Counted from the first letter of the stretch, positions 1 through 9,025 are shown. The stretch is 64,000 bases of DNA from Pseudoflavitalea sp. G-6-1-2 (GCF_012927185.1 NZ_JABBGB010000003.1:248001-312000); one strand, 5' to 3'. A program made the numbers and translations. The notes: generated by a model from the letters alone, not told the origin.

Positions 1-56
1 TTAGCGGCTTTGTCAAAACTTTTCTCCACCGCTCCAAAAAAACTGTACTCTGACAT
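1..56 (-). CDS. Glu/Leu/Phe/Val dehydrogenase, N-terminal fragment (runs off the window)
   Basis: Only the first 18 codons are present, reading MSEYSFFGAVEKSFDKAA from an ATG at 56 towards base 1. This N-terminus resembles what I recall for Bacteroidota NAD(P)-dependent glutamate dehydrogenases, which interconvert glutamate with 2-oxoglutarate and ammonia in the cytoplasm. No catalytic residue lies in the visible part, so the call rests on this short match alone. The gene follows the cytochrome c maturation genes on the same strand, 54 nt after the CcmD-like stop, so it may be the last gene of that transcript. An unrelated protein cannot be excluded from 18 residues. Confidence 0.5.
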   Translation of the reverse strand, partial: MSEYSFFGAVEKSFDKAA

Positions 57-110
57 GATTAAGCTATTTAAAAGTGAATGGGTGAATGTGGATGCAATAA
101 CGCAATCTTG

Positions 111-329
111 CTACGAATGTTTTTCGAGCTTCGAAATCTTCCTGTCTAACCGTATGATGTATACGTACAGACCGAGAAGAATGGTTACTATCACAGCCAC
201 AACCACATATATTTTTCCATCGGCCCGCAATCCGGTAGACTGAGCGGTTGCCGTATCGTTAGCAGTATCCTGTGCTGTGGCGATAAACACCAGCAGCATG
301 GACAACAAGGTTGTGATAAATTTCTTCAT
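111..329 (-). CDS. CcmD-like small membrane protein of cytochrome c maturation
   Basis: A 72-residue protein with an N-terminal signal-like hydrophobic stretch (about residues 3-19, ending in ATAQ), a Thr/Ala-rich linker, one membrane span (about 40-60) and a short charged tail of the RLDRKISKLEK type. CcmD proteins are small single-span subunits that work with the heme handling proteins CcmB and CcmC at the cytoplasmic membrane. Bacteroidota CcmD-like proteins carry the same RxDGKIYVVVAV-type entry into the span. It lies 6 nt downstream of ccsA, which supports co-transcription and a shared role. The unusual feature is the extra N-terminal leader compared with the roughly 50-residue proteobacterial CcmD. 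Confidence 0.8.
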   Translation of the reverse strand: MKKFITTLLSMLLVFIATAQDTANDTATAQSTGLRADGKIYVVVAVIVTILLGLYVYIIRLDRKISKLEKHS

Positions 330-335
330 GAGTAA

Positions 336-1046
336 TTAGCTGAAATGTTTTTTGTCTTCGAGGGTTTTAATGCGCACATTCAATGTGCTGATCCAGGTTC
401 CAAGGAGGGTCCAGCCCAATACTGCAGGCCAGAATACCACACGCATGGTGGGATCGAGTGAGTCGCCGCCGAAGCCGGGATTGCCTTCTACGCCTTTACC
501 GCCTGGATGCAGTGATTCTACCATGCGCGGCAATACCATGATCATTGGTATGTAAATGAAATACGCGAAAATATTGTACACTGCTGCAACACGACCTCTC
601 TTATCCAGATCGGTCATCGAATTGCGCAGCACGAAATAGGCTAAATAGATCAGCAGTGCGATGGCTGCACCCAGCTGTTTGGGATCGTTGTTCCATGGCG
701 CTCCCCAGGTGTAGTTGGCCCAGATCATTCCGGTTATCAATCCCAGTACACCCATTACAGAACCGGTTCTTGCAAACTCGGTAGCCATAATATCATAATG
801 AGGTTTTGGCTTGCGGAGGTACATAATAGAATATACCAGCGACACTGTTACCAGTATCAGCTGACCAAACCACATGGGTACATGGAAGAACAGGTTGCGG
901 ATGGTTTCATACAAATTACCAATGGTTGGCACTTTGATGAGAAGACCTGCAATGAAAGTGTAGAGCAGTAAAACGATACTTAGTATTTTCCACCAGTACT
1001 GGCGCATAGATTCCGGTTCAATTAGAATTATCGGATCGTTGGCCAT
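336..1046 (-). CDS. ccsA: Cytochrome c biogenesis protein CcsA/CcmC (heme handling)
   Basis: A 236-residue integral membrane protein of the CcmC/CcsA heme-handling superfamily, which presents heme outside the membrane for attachment to apocytochromes c. Six membrane spans are visible. A conserved external histidine lies in FFHVPMWF (His55) and a second in the SLHPGG region near residue 180. Between them is the tryptophan-rich motif WGAPWNND, a compact form of the WWD heme-binding motif. The ATG at 1046 gives the normal family length. It sits between ccmB and the CcmD-like gene, as expected for this system. The larger CcmF and CcmE partners are not in this window. Confidence 0.9.
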   Translation of the reverse strand: MANDPIILIEPESMRQYWWKILSIVLLLYTFIAGLLIKVPTIGNLYETIRNLFFHVPMWFGQLILVTVSLVYSIMYLRKPKPHYDIMATEFARTGSVMGVLGLITGMIWANYTWGAPWNNDPKQLGAAIALLIYLAYFVLRNSMTDLDKRGRVAAVYNIFAYFIYIPMIMVLPRMVESLHPGGKGVEGNPGFGGDSLDPTMRVVFWPAVLGWTLLGTWISTLNVRIKTLEDKKHFS

Positions 1047-1097
1047 TGTGCATCATATACGCGTTTAGGGTAATCGCCAACTACCTGATTAGGTGGG

Positions 1098-1106
1098 GCA
1101 AAATTA
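1098..1106 (-). promoter_or_regulatory. Predicted -7 element upstream of ccsA
   Basis: On the minus strand the sequence reads TAATTTTGC, matching the Bacteroidota -7 consensus TAnnTTTGC. It lies about 50 nt before the ccsA start inside the 228-bp gap that separates ccsA from ccmB. A TTTCG triplet region sits at the right distance upstream as a weak -33 box. This suggests ccsA, ccmD and the dehydrogenase can be transcribed separately from ccmB. Confidence 0.4.
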
Positions 1107-1274
1107 GGGGATGAGATAGTAAATGCGAAATAATGACTGCTAAAACACGAAAAATGAACAAACCGGCTGATTTTGGGAAAATGATTGACGATAAACCCTG
1201 TAAATGCCGGATTTGCTGAACGATAAGTTCAAAAAGTTGAAAAAAATTGAATGGAATCGAGTGTAAAGAATACG

Positions 1275-1967
1275 CTAATCTTTCCAGAGGAAGGGGAAAA
1301 GTATCACTGCAAGCACAATTACCAGCACATCCAGGCCCGTCAGCAGCATTATTAATTGGCCGAGTCCGGACTGAATTACATCTGCAAACGCCACCGAAGA
1401 GATCTTCATCAGCAGCATCAGTTGCGGAATGATGAGGGGAAAACCCATGATGGCCATCATCGCTGCATTCTGCTGCGCCCTCGCGGCAATGGCTGCGAGA
1501 AAGGTAAAAACCAGGCTGATGCTGAATCCGCCGAGGCAAACGATACCGGTAAATCTCCAGGGGTTGGAAATGGGGTTACCCAGCAGTAAAAAGAAAAGGC
1601 CCATGCTCACGAGGCTCATCACAATCATCAGTACCGCATTGAAAAGGAGTTTGGAAAGCACAAAGTCGCGCGCGCCTGCGATGGTGTAGAAGTAGAGCAT
1701 CCTTCCGCGGCTCTCTGCCAGAAAGCTTTTGGCTACTGCATTTACGCAGATGAAAAGCTGAATCATCCAGAAAAGGCCGTTCCAGACTTTATCTTCCGGG
1801 TGTTCCATGGCCAGGTTCAGTACAAAGATGGTGCTGGCCACGTAAAGGATCACTCCATAAAAAGTGTATTGCTGCCTTACTTCGAGCAGCAGGTCTTTTT
1901 TGAAGAGGGTGAGTATGGAATGCAATGAGTTGATAACCGACAGATTGATGTTGCGCGAAATTAACAT
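1275..1967 (-). CDS. ccmB: Heme exporter protein CcmB
   Basis: A 230-residue membrane protein of the CcmB family, the permease subunit that acts with the ABC protein CcmA in cytochrome c maturation. The N-terminus carries the family signature FKKDLLLEVRQQYTFYG, followed by six membrane spans. A cytoplasmic loop contains FLAESRGRMLYFYTIAGARDF, and FLAAIAARAQQNAAMMAIMGFPL lies in the second half. I chose the ATG at 1967; a TTG at 1979 would add four residues. No ccmA lies in the window. The gap of 228 nt to ccsA is longer than usual for this pair and contains a likely promoter. Confidence 0.88.
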   Translation of the reverse strand: MLISRNINLSVINSLHSILTLFKKDLLLEVRQQYTFYGVILYVASTIFVLNLAMEHPEDKVWNGLFWMIQLFICVNAVAKSFLAESRGRMLYFYTIAGARDFVLSKLLFNAVLMIVMSLVSMGLFFLLLGNPISNPWRFTGIVCLGGFSISLVFTFLAAIAARAQQNAAMMAIMGFPLIIPQLMLLMKISSVAFADVIQSGLGQLIMLLTGLDVLVIVLAVILFPFLWKD

Positions 1968-2021
1968 TAAAGCGGTCAACTGCTGATTATTTCCTTACTT
2001 TATTGGATAAACTTCACTGGT

Positions 2022-2936
2022 ATGAAGCCATTATCCTGTATTGCCGCAATTCCGTTGTTATTGATTCTTCTTATTGCAGGCTCCTGCAAACAGGAGGCAG
2101 TTTCACTTCGCTTTATTCCCGAAAACAATGCCCGGTACGAATTGGAATACGAGCTCAGCGGTGTAGGAACCAAAGAGTCGAGACCATTCAACCAAACCAA
2201 AAGGGTGGTGCTGGATCTGACAGTGAAGCCAGATTCCGGAGGTACGGATATAAAGGCTACGTACAAACGCTTTCAATTCTCTCTTGTTTCACCAACCGAT
2301 AGTTCCTATACTGATACCGACCATCCCATTGCTGATTCCATGGCCATGCGCAATCCAAAGTTGCTGGCGCCCTGGGTGTGGCAGGGCGTAAACGGACTCT
2401 CTTTCAATTTCCGCATCGGTTCTTCAGGCCGCATCGATACTATGGATACTTTCCTTCCGCTGCTTACCAATCTCGCCATGAAAGTGCTGCACCAGCCCGA
2501 TTCTTCGGTTACAGGAAATGAGTTATACAGTCAGGTCTGGAATACCGGTTCTCAACAGTTCTCCTCAGCATCGGCCAAAGCCATGCTGCAGGCAGTTTTC
2601 CCTGAGTATCCGGCAAGGGAACTGAAAAAAGGAGATACATTGGGAAGAACCTATCAATATTATGATCGCTATCCCATTACAATGGTACAGGTGATCAAAG
2701 TAGCAGAAGTAGATGAAGCTACCGTTACCTTCCTCATCGGAGGTTCAGGATTTACAACGGCCACCATTGAAGGAGACCTGAAAGTTGAACAACAGGGAAA
2801 GATCATTGTTGACCGCAGCACTGGGGTGCTATTGTCGGCTTATATTGAAAACCTGGTACGCGGAAAAGAATACACCACTTCCATCGATAACAAATCAGTG
2901 ATCAGGGCCAACTGCAAAAAAATACTCCCCCGGTAA
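2022..2936 (+). CDS. DUF6263-type lipoprotein, first of a tandem pair
   Basis: A 304-residue predicted lipoprotein. The signal peptide ends in a lipobox IAGSC with the lipidated cysteine at residue 22, followed by Lys-Gln rather than an acidic residue. The mature part resembles the Bacteroidota family DUF6263, whose function is unknown. It shares clear blocks with the next gene: FRIGSSGRIDTMDTF, KKGDTLGRTYQYYDR, and LIGGSGFTTATIEGDLKVEQQG near the C-terminus. The repeated GDTLGR and IGGSGF segments suggest a beta-rich ligand- or polymer-binding fold, but this is inference. It probably faces the periplasm or cell surface. No ribosome-binding site is obvious, which is normal in this phylum. Confidence 0.8.
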   Translation: MKPLSCIAAIPLLLILLIAGSCKQEAVSLRFIPENNARYELEYELSGVGTKESRPFNQTKRVVLDLTVKPDSGGTDIKATYKRFQFSLVSPTDSSYTDTDHPIADSMAMRNPKLLAPWVWQGVNGLSFNFRIGSSGRIDTMDTFLPLLTNLAMKVLHQPDSSVTGNELYSQVWNTGSQQFSSASAKAMLQAVFPEYPARELKKGDTLGRTYQYYDRYPITMVQVIKVAEVDEATVTFLIGGSGFTTATIEGDLKVEQQGKIIVDRSTGVLLSAYIENLVRGKEYTTSIDNKSVIRANCKKILPR

Positions 2937-3020
2937 AACAGAAGAACCGAATTAACGTTGATGCATGCAGTTGTTGATTAATTTCGTACAGCATTGAATT
3001 ACACAAAAGATACATCACCC

Positions 3021-3920
3021 ATGTTTCAACGTTCCCTTTCAAAAGCTGCTATGCTGCTTGTATGCGCAGCAGTTTTTCTCGCTTCCTGCAAAGAACAGAA
3101 AGCAGACCTGCGTTTCGTTCCCGGTAAATCAGCTAACTACGAAATGGTATTCGACATAGCTTCCGGCGGCCTCAACAATGGAAGAAAAACCGATTACAAA
3201 CAAGGCGCAACCCTGCTGCTGCAAATGACTGAAGACAGTGGCCGCACCAACGTGAATGCCACATACAAACGCTTCTGGGCCAACTTTCATACTATCGGCG
3301 ACAGCATGAAAGTGGATACAGATAAACCCCAGACCTGGGATCTCAAAAATGATGCACAGGCAATGCCGGCCATTTATCAGGCAGTAAAAGATGAATCGTT
3401 CAGCTTCCGGATAAATACACTTGGCAAGATAGAAGCGATGCCGCCATTTACACCCATGCTTACTTCCATCACACGCAAAGTGCTGCCTGCAGAACATGCG
3501 GATAATATCAAAGCTTATAGCCAGATCTATGATATCGCATCCGGATTCTTTTCGCCCGGTTCCATGAAAATGCTGCTGGTGCCCGTATTTCAGGAGTTTC
3601 CCGGCAAAGAACTGAAAGTGGGGGATACGCTCGGACGCAATTATCAGATTGAAGACGGACTTCCCATTACCATTGTTCAGGTAGTAAAGGTTGCTGAAAT
3701 CACCGATGAAGCGGTAACCCTGCTGATTGGCGGATCAGGATTCTCTTCGGCAAGCATCGAAAGTGATTTGAAACTGGAGCAGCAGGGCAGGCTTACAGTG
3801 AACAGAAAAACAGGTGTGATGCAATTGGCTTATATCGAAAACATCGTTAAAGGGAAACTGGGGGATGTTGATCTCGATTCAAGAATGATCATCAACGCCA
3901 CCTGCAAAAAGCTTCCCTGA
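3021..3920 (+). CDS. DUF6263-type lipoprotein, second of a tandem pair
   Basis: A 299-residue paralogue of the preceding lipoprotein with lipobox LASC (Cys23). I chose the ATG at 3021 because it places a normal signal peptide; a TTG at 2994 would add nine polar residues ahead of it. It shares with its neighbour the blocks FRINTLGKIEAMPPF, KVGDTLGRNYQIEDG, ITIVQVVKVAEI and LIGGSGFSSASIESDLKLEQQG. The two copies differ along their whole length, so the duplication is not recent. The 84-nt spacing and shared strand suggest one transcript. Function is unknown; lipid anchoring in the outer or inner membrane is inferred. Confidence 0.8.
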   Translation: MFQRSLSKAAMLLVCAAVFLASCKEQKADLRFVPGKSANYEMVFDIASGGLNNGRKTDYKQGATLLLQMTEDSGRTNVNATYKRFWANFHTIGDSMKVDTDKPQTWDLKNDAQAMPAIYQAVKDESFSFRINTLGKIEAMPPFTPMLTSITRKVLPAEHADNIKAYSQIYDIASGFFSPGSMKMLLVPVFQEFPGKELKVGDTLGRNYQIEDGLPITIVQVVKVAEITDEAVTLLIGGSGFSSASIESDLKLEQQGRLTVNRKTGVMQLAYIENIVKGKLGDVDLDSRMIINATCKKLP

Positions 3921-3956
3921 TCTTCAAATACTTCTTTCAATCATATCACATTATTG

Positions 3957-3985
3957 CAGCCCGGCATTTGCCGGGCTGTTGATTT
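3957..3985 (+). terminator. Intrinsic terminator after the DUF6263 pair
   Basis: CAGCCCGGCA and TGCCGGGCTG form a stem with a very short loop, followed by TTGATTTT. It lies 37 nt after the stop of the second lipoprotein gene and closes that transcript. Confidence 0.7.
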
Positions 3986-4112
3986 TACAGGAAAACGTGA
4001 AAAACACCCTTTCTTTTTACGTGCATTATGAATAATCTTGATCTGACGGATATCGGGCCGCAATCCTGCCCACCACTACGGTTATTTCAATCAGCCAATC
4101 AAGAAAAAATTT

Positions 4113-6176
4113 ATGAAGCCAATTTTAACTGTTGTATTGTTATTCATTGCTATGAATTGTTTTGCGCAGGCAGATACCAAAGTGCTGGGCACGTTTTCAG
4201 CCGGTTGCAAAGTGTTCAACTACGATTTCAGAAAATCAACCAAAGGGATCTATACTTTCAAAGTGGATCTGGTTGATGAAGAAGAGGGCAGAATTTATTT
4301 CGACAAAGACTCTTTAACGCAGTTAAAGAATAACTTACAGAAGATAGTGGACAGCCTCGATGTACTCGACTCCCTGCTCCATGAAGAAAGAACTCTTTCT
4401 GATGGAATAAAGGATACCATTAAGAATGTTGTTGCTTCCTACCAGAAAATTGTCGACTCCATTTATAATGATCATGCCGATCTCGCATACTGGAAAGCGC
4501 AGCAGGGGCCGCTCAGAGCCATGCTGCAACTGGCTTCCAAACTCGAACTCAATAAATATGATTCACTGCTGGGGAGATACGGAGATATTGCCGTGATGTC
4601 GAAATTCAATCAGGCGACAGGAGTGATTTTAAATTCGATCAATGGCCTTTCTGAAACAAGATCATACACGCTCAACGAATTTAAACAGGAATCGTTTATT
4701 CCGCTGGCGAATGCAATCATCAACAAAAAGAAAGCGCTGTTTCTGCCTGAATGTGCTACTGAAACCAATCCGAACACGATTGCGCTGAACCTGTTCTACG
4801 AAATAAAAGCCCGCCTTGATTTCAAAGATGATGAACCCATTACTGCCTACCTGAAACTAAGGAGCTCCAATATTAAGTGCTATTACAACAAGAGCGGGAA
4901 ACTGAACAGAGTACTTAAAAAAGATTCGAGCATATTGCCATTGGCAAACAAATTCAGTATCGATAATGTAAGTGTGGAGTTTGAAGATGGGGCTATCAAG
5001 AACCTGTTTGCAGATCTGCTGGTTCTGGATGAAAAAGGGCAGCCAATTGTAGAATTCCCTGTCAGATTCAAAAACCCGACCCCCATTTCAATCTCAGCCA
5101 GAAATGATAAAGACAAGATCGGAGATAAACTGATGTACGCATTAGACCTCGGAAAATTAAGGGAAAAGCTGATTCCTGAAAGAGTGCAGTCAGGGAATAA
5201 GATTTCTTTGCGATTTGTGGTGAAAGATAGTTTTAGTACAGAAATTACTGTTGAAAAGAAATTCGATTATTCGAACATTTGTTTCCCCTTGTCTGAACTG
5301 CTTGAATATGCTGATGTGCTTGAGATCGATAAAGAAGACTACAGTCCGGTCAATTCCGTTGTAAATCTGAGTCCCAAAAGTCCGGTAGTAGAATTGAAGA
5401 AAGAAAAGCGAAGCAAAATTCTCACAGTAAAAACATTTACTGATCTGGTAGGAGTGCAGGGAGATCAACCAAATGGATTGATACAAATTGAAGCTTCGAG
5501 AAAGTTCAATCTATGGACAGCCCGCATTGGCTCAAAGTATTTCTATTACGGAGCGCTTACCTATCTGGAGCCAAGGGCAGTAATGTCTAAAATTGAGCAG
5601 AATAAAAGAGATTTTATATTGACAGCTGAAAATATAGATCAGGATGAGCTTGCAAGATCAGGCAAGAAAAAATTCAATATGAGGGCTATCGATTTATTCA
5701 AATATCAGAGCTTCGCTTTTGATGTAGACCTCAATCTGGGAAAGGTGAATATGCCCAACGTGAAATCGAACATTCAGGTAAATATGAATGCAGGCATTCT
5801 CCGTACCAATGTATCAGACACACTGGATGTGCTGAACGGCGCCCTGGTGAAGGCTGCTGCTCCGATACATAAAATTCTCAACACCTTCAGGTGGGGTTTC
5901 TCTCTTTTGTATGAACTGAAGCCAGACACCAGGTATGGATTGGTGCTGGGATACGATTACAGAAAATACAGCCTGCTGAGTGAAGATTACTTTCTGATCG
6001 ATTCCAAAAATGATGTGATTCATTCCATCTGGGCAGATGCACACCTTAAAACAAACGACAACAGCAAACTCTTCTTCCGTTTCAAAACTTCGGTAGCAAC
6101 ACCGGCAAAAAAACAAAACTTCGTACAGATACAATTAGGGTATCTGCTGGATATCTTCAAAGTATCATCAAAATAA
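4113..6176 (+). CDS. Exported protein of unknown function, 687 residues
   Basis: I do not recognise this family. The protein starts with a clear signal peptide (MKPILTVVLLFIAMNCFAQ, cleavage after Ala18-Gln19). Residues about 60-150 are rich in heptad-like Leu/Val/Asp/Lys and contain repeated VDSL-type segments, which suggests a short coiled coil. The middle third alternates charged strands (for example KISLRFVVKDSFSTEITVEKKFDY) typical of beta-sandwich domains. The last 200 residues show repeated aromatic-ended strands such as FRWGFSLLYELKPDTRYGLVLGYDY and end in FVQIQLGYLLDIFKVSSK, which would suit a C-terminal outer-membrane beta-barrel. It stands alone, convergent with tdk 13 nt away. A role at the outer membrane is inference only. 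Confidence 0.7.
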   Translation: MKPILTVVLLFIAMNCFAQADTKVLGTFSAGCKVFNYDFRKSTKGIYTFKVDLVDEEEGRIYFDKDSLTQLKNNLQKIVDSLDVLDSLLHEERTLSDGIKDTIKNVVASYQKIVDSIYNDHADLAYWKAQQGPLRAMLQLASKLELNKYDSLLGRYGDIAVMSKFNQATGVILNSINGLSETRSYTLNEFKQESFIPLANAIINKKKALFLPECATETNPNTIALNLFYEIKARLDFKDDEPITAYLKLRSSNIKCYYNKSGKLNRVLKKDSSILPLANKFSIDNVSVEFEDGAIKNLFADLLVLDEKGQPIVEFPVRFKNPTPISISARNDKDKIGDKLMYALDLGKLREKLIPERVQSGNKISLRFVVKDSFSTEITVEKKFDYSNICFPLSELLEYADVLEIDKEDYSPVNSVVNLSPKSPVVELKKEKRSKILTVKTFTDLVGVQGDQPNGLIQIEASRKFNLWTARIGSKYFYYGALTYLEPRAVMSKIEQNKRDFILTAENIDQDELARSGKKKFNMRAIDLFKYQSFAFDVDLNLGKVNMPNVKSNIQVNMNAGILRTNVSDTLDVLNGALVKAAAPIHKILNTFRWGFSLLYELKPDTRYGLVLGYDYRKYSLLSEDYFLIDSKNDVIHSIWADAHLKTNDNSKLFFRFKTSVATPAKKQNFVQIQLGYLLDIFKVSSK

Positions 6177-6189
6177 ACAGCAACGAAAA

Positions 6190-6762
6190 TCAGGGGCGAC
6201 CCTCAAAATAACATTTGCGGCACCGGGGCTCGTAGAGATCCTTTTCTCCCAGCAATACCTGTGTGGGAGTGGCCACTTTGCGATAGGAGTAATTGGCAAT
6301 ATTGCCGCACTGCACACAGATGGCATGGAGCTTGGTGATGAAGTCTGCCTTGGCCAGCAGTTTGGGCATTTGCCCGAATGGTTTGGTGGAATAATCCATG
6401 TCGAGGCCCGCAATGATAACACGGATGCCGCGAAGCGCCAGCTGATCGCACACATCGGGCAACTGATCGTCGAAGAACTGGGCTTCATCGATACCAATCA
6501 CATCTACATCGCTGGCGAGCAGCAGTATGGTTTGTGCACTTTCGATAGGAGTGCTTACAATGGCATTTTCATCGTGCGAAACAATCTGTTGTTCGTGATA
6601 TCGCGTATCTATCTTAGGCTTGAATATCTCCACGCGGAGATTGGCGATCCGCGCGCGTTTCAATCGTCTTATCAGTTCTTCTGTTTTACCTGAGAACATA
6701 GATCCGCAGATCACTTCAATAAATCCACGCCGTTCCCCTGATATATTTGGTTCTATGAACAT
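6190..6762 (-). CDS. tdk: Thymidine kinase
   Basis: A 190-residue type II thymidine kinase that phosphorylates thymidine to dTMP with ATP in the salvage pathway. The P-loop GSMFSGKT is at residues 20-27, and the catalytic acid lies in DEAQFF (Glu93). The lid holds a zinc site made of CVQC and CRKC near residues 150-185, with the substrate-binding YSYRK segment between them. Length and motifs are typical. The start is the ATG at 6762, which preserves the usual short N-terminal extension before the P-loop. It is transcribed away from the next gene. Confidence 0.96.
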   Translation of the reverse strand: MFIEPNISGERRGFIEVICGSMFSGKTEELIRRLKRARIANLRVEIFKPKIDTRYHEQQIVSHDENAIVSTPIESAQTILLLASDVDVIGIDEAQFFDDQLPDVCDQLALRGIRVIIAGLDMDYSTKPFGQMPKLLAKADFITKLHAICVQCGNIANYSYRKVATPTQVLLGEKDLYEPRCRKCYFEGRP

Positions 6763-6816
6763 CTTAACGGAAATAGGTATAATAATTGTTAACTTTAGGA
6801 TACGAAGTCTTAACCC

Positions 6817-6825
6817 ACAAAAGTA
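6817..6825 (-). promoter_or_regulatory. Predicted -7 element of tdk
   Basis: The minus strand reads TACTTTTGT, a match to TAnnTTTG, 55 nt before the tdk start. No good -33 box is visible at the standard distance, so confidence is limited. Confidence 0.35.
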
Positions 6826-6836
6826 CCCATCAGATT

Positions 6837-7640
6837 ATGGAGCGTTTAGCACAATTGATCGGCAAATTAAATGAACAATTTGAACAAAATGCTGATCCTT
6901 CACAACTATTGGCGACCACTCAGCAAATTGAGTTGGAGCTGGTACAATTGTCTGCCGCAGTGAGGAAGGTACCGGGAACCTCAAAAGTGGCTGTGGTGAT
7001 GCCGAGCAGCAGGCCTGTTATGGTAGCTGCAGCGCCTGCGCCTGTGGTTCATCAGCCTGAACCTGAACCAGTAAGAAACGTTGCGGTGGAAGAACCTGCA
7101 GTGGAAGAACAGGAAACCATCACCTATACAGAAACACCTGTCAGCGATCCTGTTGACGAAGAAATTCCTGTTGTTGCAACAGTTCGGGTGGAAGAAGAAA
7201 TTCCTGTAGCGGAAGAAATAATTCCTGTGCTGAATGGTCACTCCAACGGATACCATTATGATCCGCTGAAAGAAATTCCAACGCTCGCTCAACAGCCTGT
7301 TACCAAAGAAATCAATGAAAGTATCGGATATGGCACCCAATCTTCTCTTAATGATAAGTTAAAAGAAGAGGTGGTGGAAGTAGGGCATCGCCTCAACGAT
7401 TCTCCTGTACGCGATCTTAAACGTGCCATTGGAGTGAACGATCGTTTCGTATTCATCAGCGAGCTGTTCCGCGGCGATGAAGTGATGTATGAAAGAAGCA
7501 TCAAAACCATCAATGGATTCCGCATACTCCCTGAAGCGGAATACTGGATAGAGCGTGAACTGAAAGTAAAGCTGGGGTGGGACGAAACCAAACCCATCAC
7601 ACGTCATTTCTATCAACTGGTGAAGCGCCGCTTTTCTTAG
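6837..7640 (+). CDS. Conserved Bacteroidota protein of unknown function with acidic linker
   Basis: A 267-residue cytoplasmic protein without signal peptide or membrane span. I chose the ATG at 6837 (MERLAQLIGKLNEQFEQ) over the upstream TTG at 6786. Residues 1-45 look helical and may form a coiled coil. Residues about 65-150 are a low-complexity linker rich in Pro, Glu and Val (repeated VEEP, EEIPV). The C-terminal 95 residues are the compact part, including LNDSPVRDLKRAIGVNDRF and a final ETKPITRHFYQLVKRRF. Such an architecture suggests an adaptor with two ordered ends. Its stop overlaps that of the convergent Kdo transferase gene by 4 nt. No function can be assigned. Confidence 0.75.
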   Translation: MERLAQLIGKLNEQFEQNADPSQLLATTQQIELELVQLSAAVRKVPGTSKVAVVMPSSRPVMVAAAPAPVVHQPEPEPVRNVAVEEPAVEEQETITYTETPVSDPVDEEIPVVATVRVEEEIPVAEEIIPVLNGHSNGYHYDPLKEIPTLAQQPVTKEINESIGYGTQSSLNDKLKEEVVEVGHRLNDSPVRDLKRAIGVNDRFVFISELFRGDEVMYERSIKTINGFRILPEAEYWIERELKVKLGWDETKPITRHFYQLVKRRFS

Positions 7641-8887
7641 AGCAGCTTTTCTTCTCCGATAAAATCCATTACTGCCTTTGTTGCACCGGTTTTGCCGGCA
7701 ACATACCGAGCCGCTGCTGAAGCGGCTTTTGCATGCAATTGCGGATCGTTCAGAAATTCGTTGAATACGTGTTCGAGTTCGAGTGCGGTTTCGATGGAGA
7801 ATCCTCCGCCTGCATCAACCAGTTCCTCTGCTTCGATGAACTTGTCGTACACTGGTCCAAATACCACAGGTTTGCCGTACACAGCGGCTTCCAGCACATT
7901 GTGCACGCCATCTTTTCCGAAACCTCCTCCGATATAAGTGATATGCGCATAGCGATAAAGCCTGCTGAGCATACCTATATTATCAATGATGAGTGTATTG
8001 GTGTTTTCCGGCGCCTGCAATGTTTTGGACCATTCAGAAAACCGGATGGTGTGTTTGAATAGTTTTTCGATATCGTGCAGATGGGGCGCATCGATCTCGT
8101 GCGGAGCAATAATGAAGCGTATCTCAGGGTGAGTATTGGCGTAATGGTCCAGCTCTTCTTCGTCCGTATCCCAGGTGCTGCCTGCTACAATCACCGGATG
8201 ATTGCCGCAGAATGCTTCGATGGCCGGAATGGCCGTGAAGCCTGCCGCTATTTCGGCCACCCGGTCGAACCGCGTATCTCCGTTGACCGTTACCTTTTTG
8301 AAGCCGATGCCATTCAGCAGCTCACGCGAGGCTTCGTTCTGTACAAAAAGGCGTGAAAAGCTTTCGAGCATGTATTGATGAAGGCGGCCATACCATTTGA
8401 AAAACGGTTGTTCCTTTCTGAAGATGCCTGAGATCAGCAAAACGGGAACCTGCCTTTTGCGGAGGGTGGTGAGGTAATGATACCAATATTCATATTTCAC
8501 CCATACAACGAGTTGTGGTTTTACCATGTCAATGAATTTCATGGCATTAGGTTTGCTATCCATCGGCAAGTATGCAATAAGGTCTGCTCCTTTATAGTCT
8601 TTACGTACTTCGTACCCGGAGGGGGAGAAGAAGGTGAGAAGCAGTTTATGAGCTGGATATTGCTGCCTGATGGCTTCGAGCACGGGCCTTCCCTGTTCAA
8701 ATTCGCCGAGGGAGGCGCAGTGCATCCAGACCCATCGTTGGGTGGTATCGCTGAAATGGGGGTGAAGTTGTTCAAACCAGTTGCGGCGGCCGCTTACCCA
8801 TCGGCGGGCTTTGGGGTTCCAGAGGGCTACGAGCCGGATCATGGCTCGGTAGAGCCAGCAAAACATATTATAGAAAAAAAGATGCAC
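7637..8887 (-). CDS. waaA: 3-deoxy-D-manno-octulosonic acid transferase
   Basis: A 416-residue membrane-anchored GT30 enzyme that adds Kdo from CMP-Kdo to the lipid A precursor on the cytoplasmic face of the inner membrane. An N-terminal hydrophobic anchor precedes the motif HCASLGEFEQGRP, whose Glu62 matches the catalytic glutamate of the family. VVWVKYEYWYHY and a C-terminal donor-binding segment HNVLEAAVYGKPVVFGP are also present. The GTG at 8887 aligns the anchor with related proteins better than the ATG at 8866, though either is possible. It indicates that the cell makes lipopolysaccharide. The start faces the polysaccharide operon. Confidence 0.93.
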   Translation of the reverse strand: MHLFFYNMFCWLYRAMIRLVALWNPKARRWVSGRRNWFEQLHPHFSDTTQRWVWMHCASLGEFEQGRPVLEAIRQQYPAHKLLLTFFSPSGYEVRKDYKGADLIAYLPMDSKPNAMKFIDMVKPQLVVWVKYEYWYHYLTTLRKRQVPVLLISGIFRKEQPFFKWYGRLHQYMLESFSRLFVQNEASRELLNGIGFKKVTVNGDTRFDRVAEIAAGFTAIPAIEAFCGNHPVIVAGSTWDTDEEELDHYANTHPEIRFIIAPHEIDAPHLHDIEKLFKHTIRFSEWSKTLQAPENTNTLIIDNIGMLSRLYRYAHITYIGGGFGKDGVHNVLEAAVYGKPVVFGPVYDKFIEAEELVDAGGGFSIETALELEHVFNEFLNDPQLHAKAASAAARYVAGKTGATKAVMDFIGEEKLL

Positions 8888-8966
8888 GGGTTACCAAATT
8901 ATGGACAAATGTAGGGGAACTAGTCAGGATGTTTGCAACCTCTTTGATTTTACCCGCTTTATGTGA

Positions 8967-8998
8967 TTGCTGAAACCGTTTTTTTGTACTAGGTTTGT
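8967..8998 (+). promoter_or_regulatory. Promoter of the nucleotide-sugar operon
   Basis: A -33 TTG (8967-8969), a 20-nt spacer and a -7 TAGGTTTGT (8990-8998) fit the Bacteroidota consensus well. Transcription would start near 9004, about 22 nt before the DegT gene. Confidence 0.65.
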
Positions 8999-9025
8999 GC
9001 CCGCTTAAAAAAGAAAATTCCAAGT

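Noticed and set aside
7637..7640. 4-nt overlap of two convergent stop codons as a frameshift sign
   Set aside because: Both genes are full length and the overlap is an ordinary compact convergent end.
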